Positions 20,401 through 31,240 are shown, counted from the stretch's first letter. The stretch is DNA of 64,000 nucleotides from Proteles cristata cristata (GCA_017311185.1 JAESUZ010005539.1:1-64000); one strand, 5' to 3'. The notes: a model not told the origin generated them from the sequence alone. Numbers and translations: made by a program.

Positions 20401-20441
20401 TACATATATGTGTATATATATATATATATATTTTTTTTTTA
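20400..20441. repeat. (TA)n microsatellite
   Basis: ATACATATATGTGTATATATAT... ending in a T-run, at the end of the L1M fragment. Confidence 0.9.
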
Positions 20442-20771
20442 AGGCACGGTGTATGGTCATGTGATGGTCTCTCGGCAGACGCACAATTGTGTGGAGAGGG
20501 CACACGTTTGCTAAGCGGCAAAGTCATGACCACCAACGTGCAGAAAGGTCTGAAAGCCGTTTTGTAGGAGTCTCCTCACCCCGTGGTATGAGTGACCAGC
20601 TGGGGCCGGGGGGCCCCCTGGGAACTTCAGTCACCTGTTTTCTCGGGGTAACGAGAGGCCACAGCATAGCCCCACCATCTCGGGGCACCTCTGACAACCT
20701 GCCCGGAAGTGGGGCTGGGCCTCCAAGTCCACCACGGAAGATGTCATGCCTCTTTAGCCACCTGGGGCGGT

Positions 20772-20772
<1 letters not shown>
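20442..20772. other. Unclassified GC-rich sequence
   Basis: No repeat recognised. The frames across it are not persuasive. Confidence 0.4.

Positions 20773-20810
<38 letters not shown>
20773..20810. repeat. (GT)n microsatellite
   Basis: About 19 GT units followed by AGGCGCGCGCC. Confidence 0.95.
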
Positions 20811-20812
<2 letters not shown>

Positions 20813-22451
20813 GCGCGCGCCAATGCCTGCTAAGGCTGCGAGAGGGGATCCTCCCCCCAAAGAGGCGGTGAGGAGACCTGAGCATTCGCGGTCACCGAGA
20901 TGGCGACACCCGCTCCCCAGCAGCCTCCGTGCAGGGCAGGTGACCCCTTCTAAGGACACATCCAGAGACCTGGGGCCAGCCTGATCTGGCTCTTTGGTGG
21001 CACACTGGGCAGGGAAGAAGTCCGCACCACCGGAGGCAAGGCCGACGCAGCCCCCCCAGGGAACGGGGCTGGGGCTGAAACACACCCAGGTTCACAGGCC
21101 TCCCAGAGTCCACAGTCTCCCCCTTCCAGGGTCACACTTACCACCTGCAGCTTTCCCATTGTCGCCTTCGTGGAAGCTCTCTCTACCCGTGTCAGGACGA
21201 GCCTGCAGGGCCAGAGGGATGGAGGCAAACGGACGACCTGACTGGCAGAGCGCTAGGAGGCGGCCGGCAAGCACCAAGTAAATGCTCAGGGACACCTGCT
21301 TCCACGTTGGCAGCACCTGCCGGGGGCGGGGGGAGGGGAGGCGGTCAGTACTCTCCGCGCTCAGGGCCTGCAGCGGCAGCTGCTCCCTGGGGCACCAAGA
21401 AGGAGTCCCTCCGCACGCCCCACCCCCGCCCCACGCCCCACCCCCACCCCCACCCCACGCCCCACCCCCCTGTGCTCAGCAGGCAGCCCACGCCTGGGAC
21501 CCAGCCGGAGGGAGGGTGCAGAATCAAACACTTGGCCGTGTGTTGGGAAGAGATGAGCTGGTAGCAAAGGGCTGCTTCTAAGATTTCTTGAAAGAAACTT
21601 GGAGACTCTGGGATTCTAGGAATGGGCTTCAACAATTTCCTTCTGGGGCCCTGAGACAATTCTGGCCCACGGTGATCGGGTGACAAGGCGGAAATCTGGC
21701 GGCGCCCTCCCTGAGCCCATCGGCGTTGATGGAAAACGTGCAAACTGTAGTAGCGAAGTGAATGTGCGGTTTCTCAGAAACGGAGAGGGAGACGCACCAA
21801 CGTTTCTGGCTAGAGGATGGTCCCTGAGGCCCACAGATAGGAATCCAGGGGACATTTGCCCAAAATAATAAGACGTTCAGTGTTAACGATTATTTAGGGA
21901 AAATGCAGAATATACTTTGAGTATCTCAAAGCACTTAAACTTAAAAGGTGAGCCACGATAGGCCAGCTGACCCTTATAGATAACTTATCAGGTCTCGTTT
22001 CTTTCTCGAAATGAGGAGAAAGGGCAGATATTAGCCGCGTCTGAGGCGGGTGAGGCTCATGGGATCCAGCTGATGGCAGCACTGTGGCTCTGATTCCAGC
22101 CCCTGTGAACGTGGCCACACGCTTTTATGTGCCCTTCCGTGGGCTGGATGGTGGGGGAAATGTCAGAAAAAATGACACGGAGTGTTTCCATTTGGGACTT
22201 ACCTTCGACTCGCTGTGTAACCCTGACCCACTGACTTTTCTCTGAGCCTGGTATGGAAGACCCTCTTTTGCTCTGGGACTCCAGCAATGATCTGTGAATC
22301 GGTTTTCTAACTTCAAAAACAATGGAGTCTCTCGTTTCCACCTGCACTTCAGAGAGACTCACCCTTTTCCTGAGCTAAGGGGCACTTTTTCCCTCCCAAA
22401 TGTAACTTTGATTTTGCTCTGAAATCAGCTTCCTACTTCTCTTACTCGGGA
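20811..22451. other. Unclassified GC-rich sequence
   Basis: Several overlapping frames up to 132 codons on both strands, none recognisable. Holds the C-rich tract at 21410. Confidence 0.45.
21410..21472. repeat. CCCCACCC tandem tract (G4/i-motif-prone)
   Basis: Reiterated CGCCCCACCCC blocks. The minus strand carries many GGGGTGGGG runs, enough for intramolecular G-quadruplex formation. Confidence 0.85.
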
Positions 22452-22464
22452 CCCCCCCCCCCCC
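22452..22464. repeat. C13 homopolymer
   Basis: Thirteen C between GGGA and AAATTACG, at the left edge of the second enhancer-like block. Confidence 0.95.
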
Positions 22465-22479
22465 AAATTACGAGTTTCC

Positions 22480-23250
22480 TAATTCCACTGTTAGCGAATT
22501 CTGTATGATTCACAGTGTGCTTTCGGCTTTAAGACGAAAAGCCTTAAATATCTGTGTTGTTTTTTTCTCTTTTTTAAGAAAAATGACGGATATCAGCCCT
22601 TAGAAGAATCAGCTCACTTCGAGACCTCCATGGCATTATTGCCTCCTTTAATATTGCTGACAGTCTCTTGCAAATGTATCACAAGTTGGCGTTTATTAGT
22701 GCGAGGCACAAGTAAGGGGCATGTTATTTGATTTGAATAACAGCTCGGAGCTACAGTTTGAGTCCAGAAATATATTAGTCAGAAACAATCTCATTTAATA
22801 ACACAGAAACTAATAAAAGAAAAGTATTCCAACTGATTCAGAATTGAATTTATGAATATTGCTTTAGCAGGATTAATGATCAAAACCCCAACCTGTTTGT
22901 CACGTTATAACTGACTTTTCCATTTAAATGCAAAACCAGAAGTCAATGAGTCCAAAGGATTGTATATTGCTTTCAAGAAAACCAGTTCATTTTACATGTA
23001 AGCTTCCAAATTGGCAATAAACTTTAATTACAGGGTCAGATAATCAAATTATAATCAAATAGCCTCCCATAAAAATCTATGTTTGAAATTAATGAGATAC
23101 AAGCCTGCCACTTGGTATCACCGCACCTCTGTAACTTACTAAGAGACATTTCATTTTCAGTTAAAAGTCACCTTAAGGACTTTCTCCTCAATTTCCACTG
23201 TGTAGCTTAATTTGATTTAGAAAACATTTCATTCTTAGACCAAACAGCCC
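22480..23250. promoter_or_regulatory. Candidate conserved enhancer-like block
   Basis: About 770 bp, repeat-free, AT-rich and without a usable open frame. Seen directly: CCTTTAATATTGCTGAC, GGCGTTTATTAGTGCG, CTCATTTAATAACAC, GGATTAATGATCAAAAC, CTTTAATTACAGGG, two TAATCAAAT copies 11 bp apart (23041 and 23052) and GAAATTAATGAG. Homeodomain cores and TCF/LEF-like ATCAAA are frequent. Similar in character to 10.56-11.35 kb. Confidence 0.4.
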
Positions 23251-24044
23251 TTCAGATTTTCATACTCCTGTCTGCATTTTCCCTCCTCTCAATGCAGGGG
23301 GTGGGGTGGTCGTCGTGGTGTCTGGTTTATAATTGACTGTGGGATTTCTGGATTGACACTCTTGTAAAACCTCGCTAACTGCGAGGCAGGTCCACATCCA
23401 TCCATGCCGGGGAAGAGCCTTCAGCCTGGTGTCAGGAGTCATCAGACAGAGGCACATGGACACCGTGGGGCCGAGCGGCCCAGGACATTTGGCCAGGGGG
23501 AAAACTGTGTATAGCTTAAAATTACTTAAATTATTTTGAAATCAACAAATACATCGGTCAGTGAATGGCATTAACGCACAGATGGCCCTTGACTGGGGAT
23601 GCTTACACTTGGGATTTTCTGACTCTAAGGTTTTGCAAAAGCGGTATGCGTTCAGTAGACCGGACTTGGAATTTTTAATCCGGGTCCTTTCCCTGGGGCT
23701 GGCGATATGTGGTAGCATCCTCTCTCTGCTGCTGGGTGGCCCCGCCGCCACCAGGGCAGACACGGCTGCGCTTACAAGTCACTGTAACAACCATCCTCTT
23801 TGCCACCTGCAGGCTGACACTCAATAACTCACACGAGACACAGAACAGTTTATTAGAAAACAGGCTTTGTGTGAGATGATTTTGCCCAACTACGGGCTAA
23901 CGCAGGTGTTCTGAGCACGACGAAGGTGATGGGTGTATCTCATGCATTTTCAACTTATGGTATTTTCAACTTACCGTGGGCCTACCAGTGTGAGTCGGAA
24001 AGATCTGTTCTTACCCCAGGTACAAGAAGCATGTAAGTTGTTTC
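23251..24044. other. Unclassified single-copy sequence
   Basis: No repeat recognised before the SINE TSD at 24024. An 88-codon frame (23561-23827) has no known match. Holds the CTCF-like motif at 23801. Confidence 0.4.
23801..23813 (-). promoter_or_regulatory. CTCF-like motif, minus strand
   Basis: The complement reads CCTGCAGGTGGCA, 13 of 13 against CCWSYAGRKGGCR, in non-repeat DNA. Confidence 0.45.
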
Positions 24045-24257
24045 CGGGCGCCTGGGTGGCTTAGTCGGTTGGGCGTCCAACTTTCGCTTAGGTCATGATC
24101 TCGCGGTTCGTGGGTTCGAGCCCTGCGTCGGGCTCTGTGCTGACCGCCAGCTCAGAGCCTGGAGCCTGTTTCAGTCTGTGACTCCCTCTCTCTCTGACCC
24201 TCCCCTGCTCACGCTGTCTCTCTCTCTCCTAGAAATAAATAAAACATTAAAAAAAAA
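24045..24257 (+). mobile_element. CAN-SINE, young subfamily, perfect 21-bp TSD
   Basis: The 21 bases at 24024-24044 (AAGAAGCATG...GTTGTTTC) recur exactly at 24258-24278. Same diagnostic bases as the 18671 copy (GCTTAGGTCATGATCTCGCGG, CCTAGAAATAAATAAAACATT). The longest exact TSD in the window, so among the most recent insertions. Confidence 0.98.
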
Positions 24258-24278
24258 AAGAAGCATGTAAGTTGTTTC

Positions 24279-24534
24279 ATATGGAGTTAAAAGCTTTGCA
24301 TTTTATCTTTAAAAGCGGTTTCTTTTAATGAATGTTTCTTTTAATGACTGCAATGTAAAATGGACACTCTTCTATTACTGACATGCTTTCTTTTGCTGTT
24401 AGATTTTTCTTGTGCTTTTCCAGATGACACAATAATGAGGCACATAGCATCTGACCAAGTTGCCAGATCAAAATAAGTTTTTAGGACAAGTATAATCGAA
24501 ATATTACATGGGATATACTGACACTAAAAAAAAT
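24279..24534. other. Short AT-rich single-copy segment
   Basis: No repeat recognised. Confidence 0.4.
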
Positions 24535-24547
24535 AAATCATTCCTTG

Positions 24548-24710
24548 CGGCACCTGGGTGGCTCAGTTGGTTAAGCGCCTGACTCTGGATTTCAGCGCAG
24601 GTCATCACACTGTCTGTGTGGAGCCTGCTTGGGATTCTCTCTCTCCCCCTCTCTCTGCCTCTCTCCCCTGCTCTCTCTCTCAAAATAAATAAATAAATAA
24701 ACTTAAAAAA
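24548..24710 (+). mobile_element. CAN-SINE, internally deleted, first of a tandem pair
   Basis: CGGCACCTGGGTGGCTCAG head and GACTCTGGATTTCAGCGCAG. The middle (B box to GGCTCTGTGCTG) is missing, and GGTCATCACACTGTC joins directly to GTGTGGAGCCTGC. AAATCATTCCT precedes it at 24535 and follows it at 24711. Confidence 0.95.
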
Positions 24711-24721
24711 AAATCATTCCT

Positions 24722-24937
24722 GGGGCACCTGGGTGGCTCAGTCAGTTAAGTGCCCAACTTCGGCTCAGGTCATGATCTCACGGTTTGTGGGTTCGAGCCC
24801 CATGGTGGGCTCTGTTCTGACAGATAGTTCAGAGCCTGAAGCCTGTTTCAGATTCTGTGTCTCCCTCTCTCACTGACCCTCCCCTGCTCATGGTGTGTCT
24901 CTCTCTATCTCTCAGAAAGAAATAAAAACATTAAAAA
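24722..24937 (+). mobile_element. CAN-SINE, second of a tandem pair
   Basis: GGGGCACCTGGGTGGCTCAG head, GTTCGAGCCCCATGG, ATAGTTCAGAGCCTGAAGCC body. Its flanks (24711-24721 and 24938-24950) are the same AAATCATTCCT sequence that bounds the preceding SINE. Confidence 0.96.
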
Positions 24938-25104
24938 AAATCATTCCTTGTTTATCTGAAATTCACATTTAACTAGACATCCTGTATTTTCATTCGCTAA
25001 AGCTGGTAATCCGAGGCTGAAATAATAGCAGCAATAAATGCACCTTCGAGTGCTCAGCGCGTGGTGCCTTTGGAAACACTAAAGGATGTCGTGGTGATCA
25101 CCTC

Positions 25105-25272
25105 AGTGTTTCCCAAGTTTGCCTGAACACGCAATCAGAAGCTCTTTAAAACTACGGATGCCCAGAACCAGGCTGGAACGGCTGACTTCGTAACTTCAGG
25201 GTTTGGCCTGGAGTTTGTATTTTGACATGTTTTCCAGGTGACTCTTGGCTTCGGAAAAGTTTGGAAAACACC
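25105..25272 (+). mobile_element. MER5-type hAT-Charlie relic
   Basis: GTGTTTCCCAAGTTTGCCTGAAC...CAATCAGAAGCTC, then GATGCCCAGAACCAGG, GGCCTGGAGTTTGTATTTTGACA, CCAGGTGACTCTTGG and AAAGTTTGGAAAAC follow MER5A-like order. Confidence 0.65.
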
Positions 25273-26194
25273 GCGACTATCTCTCGTCAGTACATCTCTG
25301 GGAAGCAGCGGCGACGGAGTATGGGAGTGAAAGCCAGAATGATTAAGCTTCATTTCCAACTGGGGAAATCGTGGCCCAGAAACGCATGGGGGTGTTGCCC
25401 AGCTGTATTCAGGACCTTGGACCTATTGAAATGTCAGCCTCAAAATATTTTATTTCACTGTTGAATGAAGTGAAAGGGCCACTTAGTTTGGAGATGGACG
25501 GGCAGAAGGTATGTGGCCATGTCCGAGCAGTCAGGTCTCTGCTGTTTTGTCTGGCATTACCCAGGGCCCCTCTGTGAGCTGCTGAAGTGCGAGGTATTGA
25601 TCACTTCCATTTTGGGTTTGTTATCGATAATACGGAGGTCATCCCTGCCGCAAGCCTTCGCCCTGGTTTGCTTCCACTGTGAGCAAAAACAGAGAGATGA
25701 ACTGAAGCCGGGGAGAAGTCACAGCCGGCAGGGGCGCGCCCTCAACGTGAGCACACGGAGGGTGCCAGGCTGGCCCCTGCGCCCCCACCTGCCCACGGCC
25801 CCCGGGACCCATGGAAGGCGCTGGCCCACATTCCAGGGCAGGTGGTAGAACACCATTTGGGTGACGCACGGCCCGAGCCTCACCCACACGCTCGGCAGGA
25901 CACGAGTGGAGGAAAGGACATTGCCGGAATGTCAGGTGGTGCGAGCATTTTGCAAAAACAGAGAAGCCCTTGGGCGATGCCCACGGGGCCCTGCTCTGCA
26001 CGGTCACCGCCAAGGCACGCACCGTGGGCTGGAAGTCAGCCGTTCACCTCGTTCTAAGCGAGGAAGTGTGAATCAGACAAAAAGAGAGCAAGGTCAGGCT
26101 TCTCGGGCTCCTGACTCCCCTTTCCACCTCCCCTTTTGGGTGTCTTCTTGCTGCCTAATGACTAAGAATCCTCTTTTGCTGACATAGAATGATG
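25273..26194. other. Unclassified GC-rich sequence
   Basis: Frames of 111-127 codons on opposite strands overlap between 25513 and 26022. Neither is recognisable. Confidence 0.4.
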
Positions 26195-26335
26195 ACCTGG
26201 TGAGTAGCCCGAAAGTCAGGGCTCCATCCCGTCCCTCCCCGTCACCAAGCCAGTGACCTTGGGCAACCCCGGTTTCCGCAGCCCCTTCTGCTCACAGGTG
26301 ACACACATCAGGCTCTAACCTCCGCTACATTCTTC
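26195..26335 (+). repeat. Probable MIR relic
   Basis: GAAAGTCAGGGCTCCATCCCG, then CCAGTGACCTTGGGCAACC and GGTTTCCGCAGCC, like MIR 'TGTGACCTTGGGCAAG...CAGTTTCC'. Heavily diverged. Confidence 0.5.
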
Positions 26336-26670
26336 CCTTTCTTTCCTGGCTGGTGAGAGGCAGTCAACTAGGCACCCCGGAAGATCAAAGAGAGAAAATT
26401 TAATTTCTCCTTTTCACCCAAAGCTGGTTCTTTCTGCCCCTTCTCTTCCCCAAATTAGCCCCAAAATGACTCGCTGTGCAGCGCTCGGGTAAGGTCTGCC
26501 TGTCACCATCCCTCAGGTTGTTTCTACCCTCTATGAACCCAACGCCTAGAGGGATAATATGGGAAAATGTTTCAATTCTAAAGAAAATGATCTGCAAGTC
26601 TTCCCTAAGCCAGTGTATTGATTTCCTTAGATCGTGCCTTACATTTGAAAGGTGTCAGGATGTTTTTTGT
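26336..26670. other. Unclassified sequence
   Basis: No repeat recognised. The plus-strand frame 26476-26901 runs into the SINE and is not a gene. Confidence 0.4.
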
Positions 26671-26873
26671 TTTTTTAAATATTTATTTATTTTTGGGAGA
26701 CAGAGAGACAGAGAGCAAGCAGGTGAGGGTCAAAGAGAGAGGGAGACACAGAATCTGAAGCCAGGCTCCAGACTCCGAGCTGTCAGCACAGAGCCCAACG
26801 CGGGGCTCAAACCTATGAAATGCGGGATCACCACCTGGGCGGAAGTCTGGCGCATAACCGACAGAGGTGCCCC
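26671..26873 (-). mobile_element. CAN-SINE
   Basis: AAATATTTATTTATTTTTGGGAGACAG tail/body, GCACAGAGCCCAACGCGGGGCTC, head end AGAGGTGCCCCGG. The ACTGAGCCACCC segment is partly lost. Confidence 0.92.
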
Positions 26874-27038
26874 GGGACAATTTTTTTCAAAGACCTATTG
26901 AATGTAGTCATTTCCAGAGGAACCCAGCTCAACCTCACAAGACAGGCAGGGCAAGGCAAAGCATCTGTGCACACCAACTGTGGAGAGGACGTGGAGGAAG
27001 GGAACGGGAACCAGGGGCGGCATTAGGCGTGGTGAGGT

Positions 27039-27197
27039 GGGGTGTCTGGGCGGCTCAGTCGGTGAAGCGGCCGACTCTTGGTTTCAGCTCAGGCCATGAT
27101 CTCACAGTTGGTGAGTTCGAGCCCCCCTCTCTCTCTGCCCCTTTTGCTCATGCTGTCTCTGTCTCTTTCTAAATACATAGAGGTAAACTTAAAAATA
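27039..27197 (+). mobile_element. CAN-SINE, internally deleted
   Basis: GGGGTGTCTGGGCGGCTCAG head and GGTGAGTTCGAGCCCCC B box, then an immediate jump to CTCTCTCTGCCCC, so the GGCTCTGTGCTGACAG...GGATTC segment is missing. Confidence 0.92.
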
Positions 27198-27199
27198 TG

Positions 27200-27490
27200 T
27201 GAAAAATTGCGCATCTTGCGTGGAGTAAATAAATTATGGTTCACATATACGAGAGTCATTCCAGTTCATGCGGAAGCATATGCAGTGATGTGGCAGAATG
27301 TTTGTCTCCTATGCGAACCGTTGAGGGAAATACAGTACCATTGAGGGAAAGTCAAGTTAGGGCAGGGCCATGATAAGCTGTGGATGGTGGTCACCTTTGG
27401 CTGATAGGGTTGTGAATGCCTTAGACTTTTTATTCCTTTTTGTCCTATTTTTCGAGTTTTCTGCACAAAGCAAATAGTTATTTTTGTAGT
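27200..27490 (+). mobile_element. L1M 3'-end relic
   Basis: GGAGTAAATAAATTATGGTTCACATATACG, GCAGTGATGTGGCAGAATG, GGTGGTCACCTTTGGCTG and TATTTTTCGAGTTTTCTGCACAAAGC are in the order seen in old L1M 3'UTRs. Confidence 0.55.
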
Positions 27491-27496
27491 ACTTAA

Positions 27497-27747
27497 TTTT
27501 TTTTCACGTTTATTTATTTATTTTGAGAGGGAGAGAAAGAGAGAGAGAGATAGAGAGAGAGCACACACGCCAGGTTGGGGGGCAGAGAGAGGGAGAGAGC
27601 GAGAGAGAGATAGAGAGAGAATCCCAAGCAGGCTCCGCGCTACCAGTGCAGAGCCTGATGTGGGCCTTGATCTCACAAAGCGTGAGATCATGACCTGGGC
27701 TGAAATCAAGAGCTGGATGCTTAAGTTACTGAGCCACCTAGGTGCCC
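27497..27747 (-). mobile_element. CAN-SINE with long purine body
   Basis: TTTATTTATTTATTTTGAGAGGG, a roughly 90-nt GAGAGA-rich body, GTGCAGAGCCTGATGTGGGCC, CACAAAGCGTGAGATCATGACC and head GAGCCACCTAGGTGCCC. Confidence 0.93.
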
Positions 27748-28079
27748 TTGTATTACTTTTTTTTTTTTTTTTTGAATAGGGAAAAGCTAGTTACACTTCT
27801 GAGGGAAAAAAAAAATAGAAAAAGACTCAAGTCTTACCCTTATGGAACTGACTTCCAGCTCCCATTTTGTCAAAGGATTTTTTCTGTCACTATGTTTCAA
27901 AATCCTTCCAAGCCCCATAGCCATTGGTGACCTTGGTCCTCCTCCTCGGCCTTTTTCTTGACCGATGTGGGGGTTCCTGCCAACAAGAGGAAGTAGGAAC
28001 GTTCTCTGATGAGTCAATTACGGAATGTATTCAGACCTGACTTATCACTGTGCTGATCACAGAGATGACACAGGCAAGG
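27748..28079. other. Unclassified, starts with poly-T
   Basis: T16 near 27758, then single-copy-looking sequence. Confidence 0.35.
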
Positions 28080-28480
28080 TGCTAATTAAATGTTTACTCG
28101 GTGAATGAAAGAGAATGCGATCTTGCTATTTTAAGGGCTTTTGTTTGTTCTGTTGTTAAAAAAGAAAAAAAAAGTGGGGGGAACATCCATTTAATCCAAT
28201 TCATTACAGTGTTTGAAAAATAGAAACTCCCAGCCAATTTTGGCTAAAAGGGTTTCTAGTATATTCTGAACAGCTGCTGTCGTAGGGTCTGAAATAAATA
28301 ACTTCCAGCACGGTTCCAAAGCTGCACTAAATAAAGGGTGTAGCTGGGGGAGGGGGGTGCGGCAGCAGAGGGCGTTATTAGCATTAATTGCAATGAGCCT
28401 GTGACACTCAGAAGGGCTGGCTGTGGCTCTTGGAGAAATCCAGCAACGAGGTCCTTCCTCAGGCTGTAGATGGAGCCAAA
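28080..28480. promoter_or_regulatory. Small candidate regulatory block
   Basis: Repeat-free: GTGCTAATTAAATGTTTAC, CCATTTAATCCAATTCATTAC, CTAAATAAAGGG and GTTATTAGCATTAATTGCAATG provide closely spaced homeodomain cores around a CTCF-like motif. Weaker case than the 10.6 and 22.5 kb blocks. Confidence 0.3.
28362..28374 (+). promoter_or_regulatory. CTCF-like motif, plus strand
   Basis: GCAGCAGAGGGCG, 12 of 13 against CCWSYAGRKGGCR (first base differs), within the small candidate regulatory block. Confidence 0.4.
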
Positions 28481-29477
28481 ACATCACTAAATGGAGCCCC
28501 GGCAGGCGCGGTGGGGGTTTTGTGCTGTGCTGGCCAGATGTTTGCAAGTTCTTCCGCTTTTAAGTTCTGAGTGTGAACAACCTGAAAACTCAGACCTTCT
28601 CATTGTCTCCAAAGCAGGCGAGGCTCCTAGAAGCCAAGACACTGGCTGGGTGGATGGTGCTTTCCTTCTGCTCCGCAAGTATCACCTGCTGTCACCTCCC
28701 TCGCTGACAATTTCTCTGCTTTGAGGGCATCCATCCGTTCCACCTCGACGGTGAATTCACTTAGAAAATCAGCCCTCCTCACATGGGCCCTGGACTCACT
28801 GGCGTCCTGGCCTGAGTGAAGCTCCAGTGGGTTTCACTCCCACAAATGGGGTCTCGGGGAGCTGGACGGGGTTGGGGGGGCCTCCTGTTCCCACTGAAAG
28901 GCCAGCAAAGGGTCCCTAAATGGTCTGGCTTCAGAAGCCTCCGCGACTGGGCGCATCCCTCATTTTTCTTTCTCTTGTCTCTCCTGCCTTCTCTGTCACT
29001 GTGTTGTTGCCACACACGGGTCCCTGAAGCTAGAGTCTGGTGGCACAGGCCATTTCATGTCCCACTGGGCCGCCACACTTACCACAGCACCCCTTTCCTT
29101 CTCAGTGTGGCCTCCTCCCTGCCGCCTTTCTAGGAATGTCATTCGGGGAAGTCCGGCCTTGCCTGACATTGCAGGGCTGCAGATGACCCCGCCCCCGCGC
29201 CCTCCCCAGCCCGAGTGCCCTAAGCGCAGGCCAAGGTAGGGGAGGCTCCCGCCTCTCTCCTGCGGCCTTCCATGCTTGCCTCTGGTGGGAATTTCTCTCC
29301 GCCTCCGTGAAAGGACTGCACAGCGGCACATACTATACTCACCCTGGATTCTGGCTGCTTGGGTGCATGTCTGTGTGATGGGTTCCCTGTGATTCCTGGT
29401 ACACAGTGGCCTTCTCCATTCACCCCGGACACTCTCCCTCCCTAGGCCCACTGAGGCAAGAGAAGCGGGTGGGTATG
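28481..29477. other. Unclassified GC-rich sequence
   Basis: Overlapping frames on both strands (105 aa plus, 151 aa minus at 28996-29451) without recognisable similarity. Confidence 0.4.
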
Positions 29478-29683
29478 AGGCGCCTGGGCGGCTCCGTCAG
29501 TTAAGCGCCTGACTTCGGCTCAGGTCATGATCTCACGGTTCATGAGTTTGAGCCCCTGCATCGGGCTCTGTGCTGACAGCTCAGAGCCTGGAGCCTGCTT
29601 CGGATTCTGTCTCCCTCTCTCTCTGCCCTTCCCCCACCTCTTTCTCTGTCTCACAAATAAATAAACAGTAAAGCAAAGAGAAG
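29478..29683 (+). mobile_element. CAN-SINE
   Basis: AGGCGCCTGGGCGGCTCCG head, GTTTGAGCCCCTGC B-box region, GAGCCTGGAGCCTGC body, CACAAATAAATAAACAG tail. Confidence 0.95.
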
Positions 29684-31019
29684 GGAGGGAATATCCAGGG
29701 ACAATGAGCTGCCAAAGCAACTTCCTTGCCTTTTGGGGGTGGGAAAGTCCGTGGCAAAAACAAAAGCTTCAGGCCACCGTGTGCTGGGGCTGGAGGAGGT
29801 CTCCACTTCCCGGAGGTGAGCCAGGCAGGTCCTCAGGCCGGGTGGGGGGAGGGCAGAGGGAAAGTTGGAGAACAGCGGGGTGCAGATGCCCGTGGCTCCC
29901 TGAGAAGGGGCGGCATCCCTGCCCCGTGGACCTGACCCCGACCCCCAGACAGCTTTTCCATCTGAGAACAGAGGGCCCCTGCTCCCCGCTTCCTGGGTAG
30001 GATTTGGAGAGGCGGAGGGAGCCTGGTGGCAGCCCAGCTCTGGATGCATCTGGGGAGAAAAGGCTTTCGTCAGCCTTGTAGAGTTTGCAGGCCCCCAGCC
30101 TGGCAGGGGGACGCGCTGGGTGGGGGACACACAGAGTCAGGTCCTGCCGCAGAAGCCAGGGTGCGCCCCCTCCCCCGCGCCCGGGCGGCCCCTGCTCCTT
30201 CCTGGGGGGGGGGGTGGATTTCTGTGGCTGCTCTGCCCTCGAACGTGGCAGGCCAGGGTTCTGCCTGGGAGACTGGTGCCAGGGCAGCCCTCACCACAGG
30301 ACCGACAGCTGGGGGATCAAGACCCCAGATCCCTCGCCCCTGACGCAGAGTCACCACCGTACACGGTGTCCGGGACACTGAGCTCCAGTGGTGCACTGGG
30401 TCACGCGGAATGCGCTCTGGCCTTGTCTCTCTCCTCTCCTCCCCTGCTGGTGTTTTGGGATCACCTCCAAACAAAGGATCTCGCGGCCTGATGTGCGGGG
30501 AACCCCCACGCGAAAGGACGCTCTTGGGAAGAATGACGCCTAGGAAGCCACAGAGACGGACGCCTGTGCGGGAGTGAAACTCTCCCAGCTGTTGTCACAG
30601 ACTGGCGGCAACAGGGACCAGATTGGCACCCCCTTCCCAGAGGCTGTCTCCTGAGCCCCACCCTCCCTCGAAGCACTTGAGAACAACCAGGGAGAAAGGG
30701 GATGGCGGTTTGTGCTTTAAATTATGCTGATTTGTTGAAGGAGGAAAATGGAACGATCTCTTCATCGGGGTTTGTGGGTGCATCCCCACTGGTGTCCCTC
30801 TTCGCTGCCCCCCTCTCTGTCGTAGCTGTCCGAGGGCAGGGGATGGGCTTGCTCCGCCTGTGGCCTCCCAGGCACCAGTGTCTCCTACAAGGCAGCCTTG
30901 ATGTGCCAGATTCAGTCCCCCAGCAACGTGACAAGAAACGCAGAGGGCCTTCATTTGCCAAAGGGGCCCCAGCTAACGCCAGCAAGGAGCCAGGGACCTC
31001 AGCCCCCAGCACTGAATTC
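29684..31019. other. Unclassified GC-rich sequence
   Basis: Frames up to 159 codons overlap on opposite strands. No known protein seen and no repeat recognised. Confidence 0.45.
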
Positions 31020-31240
31020 GGCCAATAACTAGGATGAGCCTCAAAGCAGATTCTTCTAGATAAGAAGCCACGCCAGCTGACACCTCAACTTTGGCCTTGG
31101 GAGACCCTGAGCACAGGGACCGGTGAATCCTACCGGGAATTGTGACCTGAGTACGAGACCATGAATTTGGGCTGTTTTAAGCCACTGGGTGGTGAAGTAA
31201 TTTGTTGCAGCGGCAGCAGGAAAATGGTAAACAGGAAGTT
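31020..31240 (+). mobile_element. Probable MaLR/MLT1-type LTR fragment
   Basis: GATGAGCCTCAAAGCAGATTCTTC, CAGCTGACACCTCAACTTTGGCC, GAGACCCTGAGCACAGG, and GGGCTGTTTTAAGCCACTGGG...GTAATTTGTTGCAGC resemble the 3' part of old LTRs of this class. Family assignment is tentative. Confidence 0.5.
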
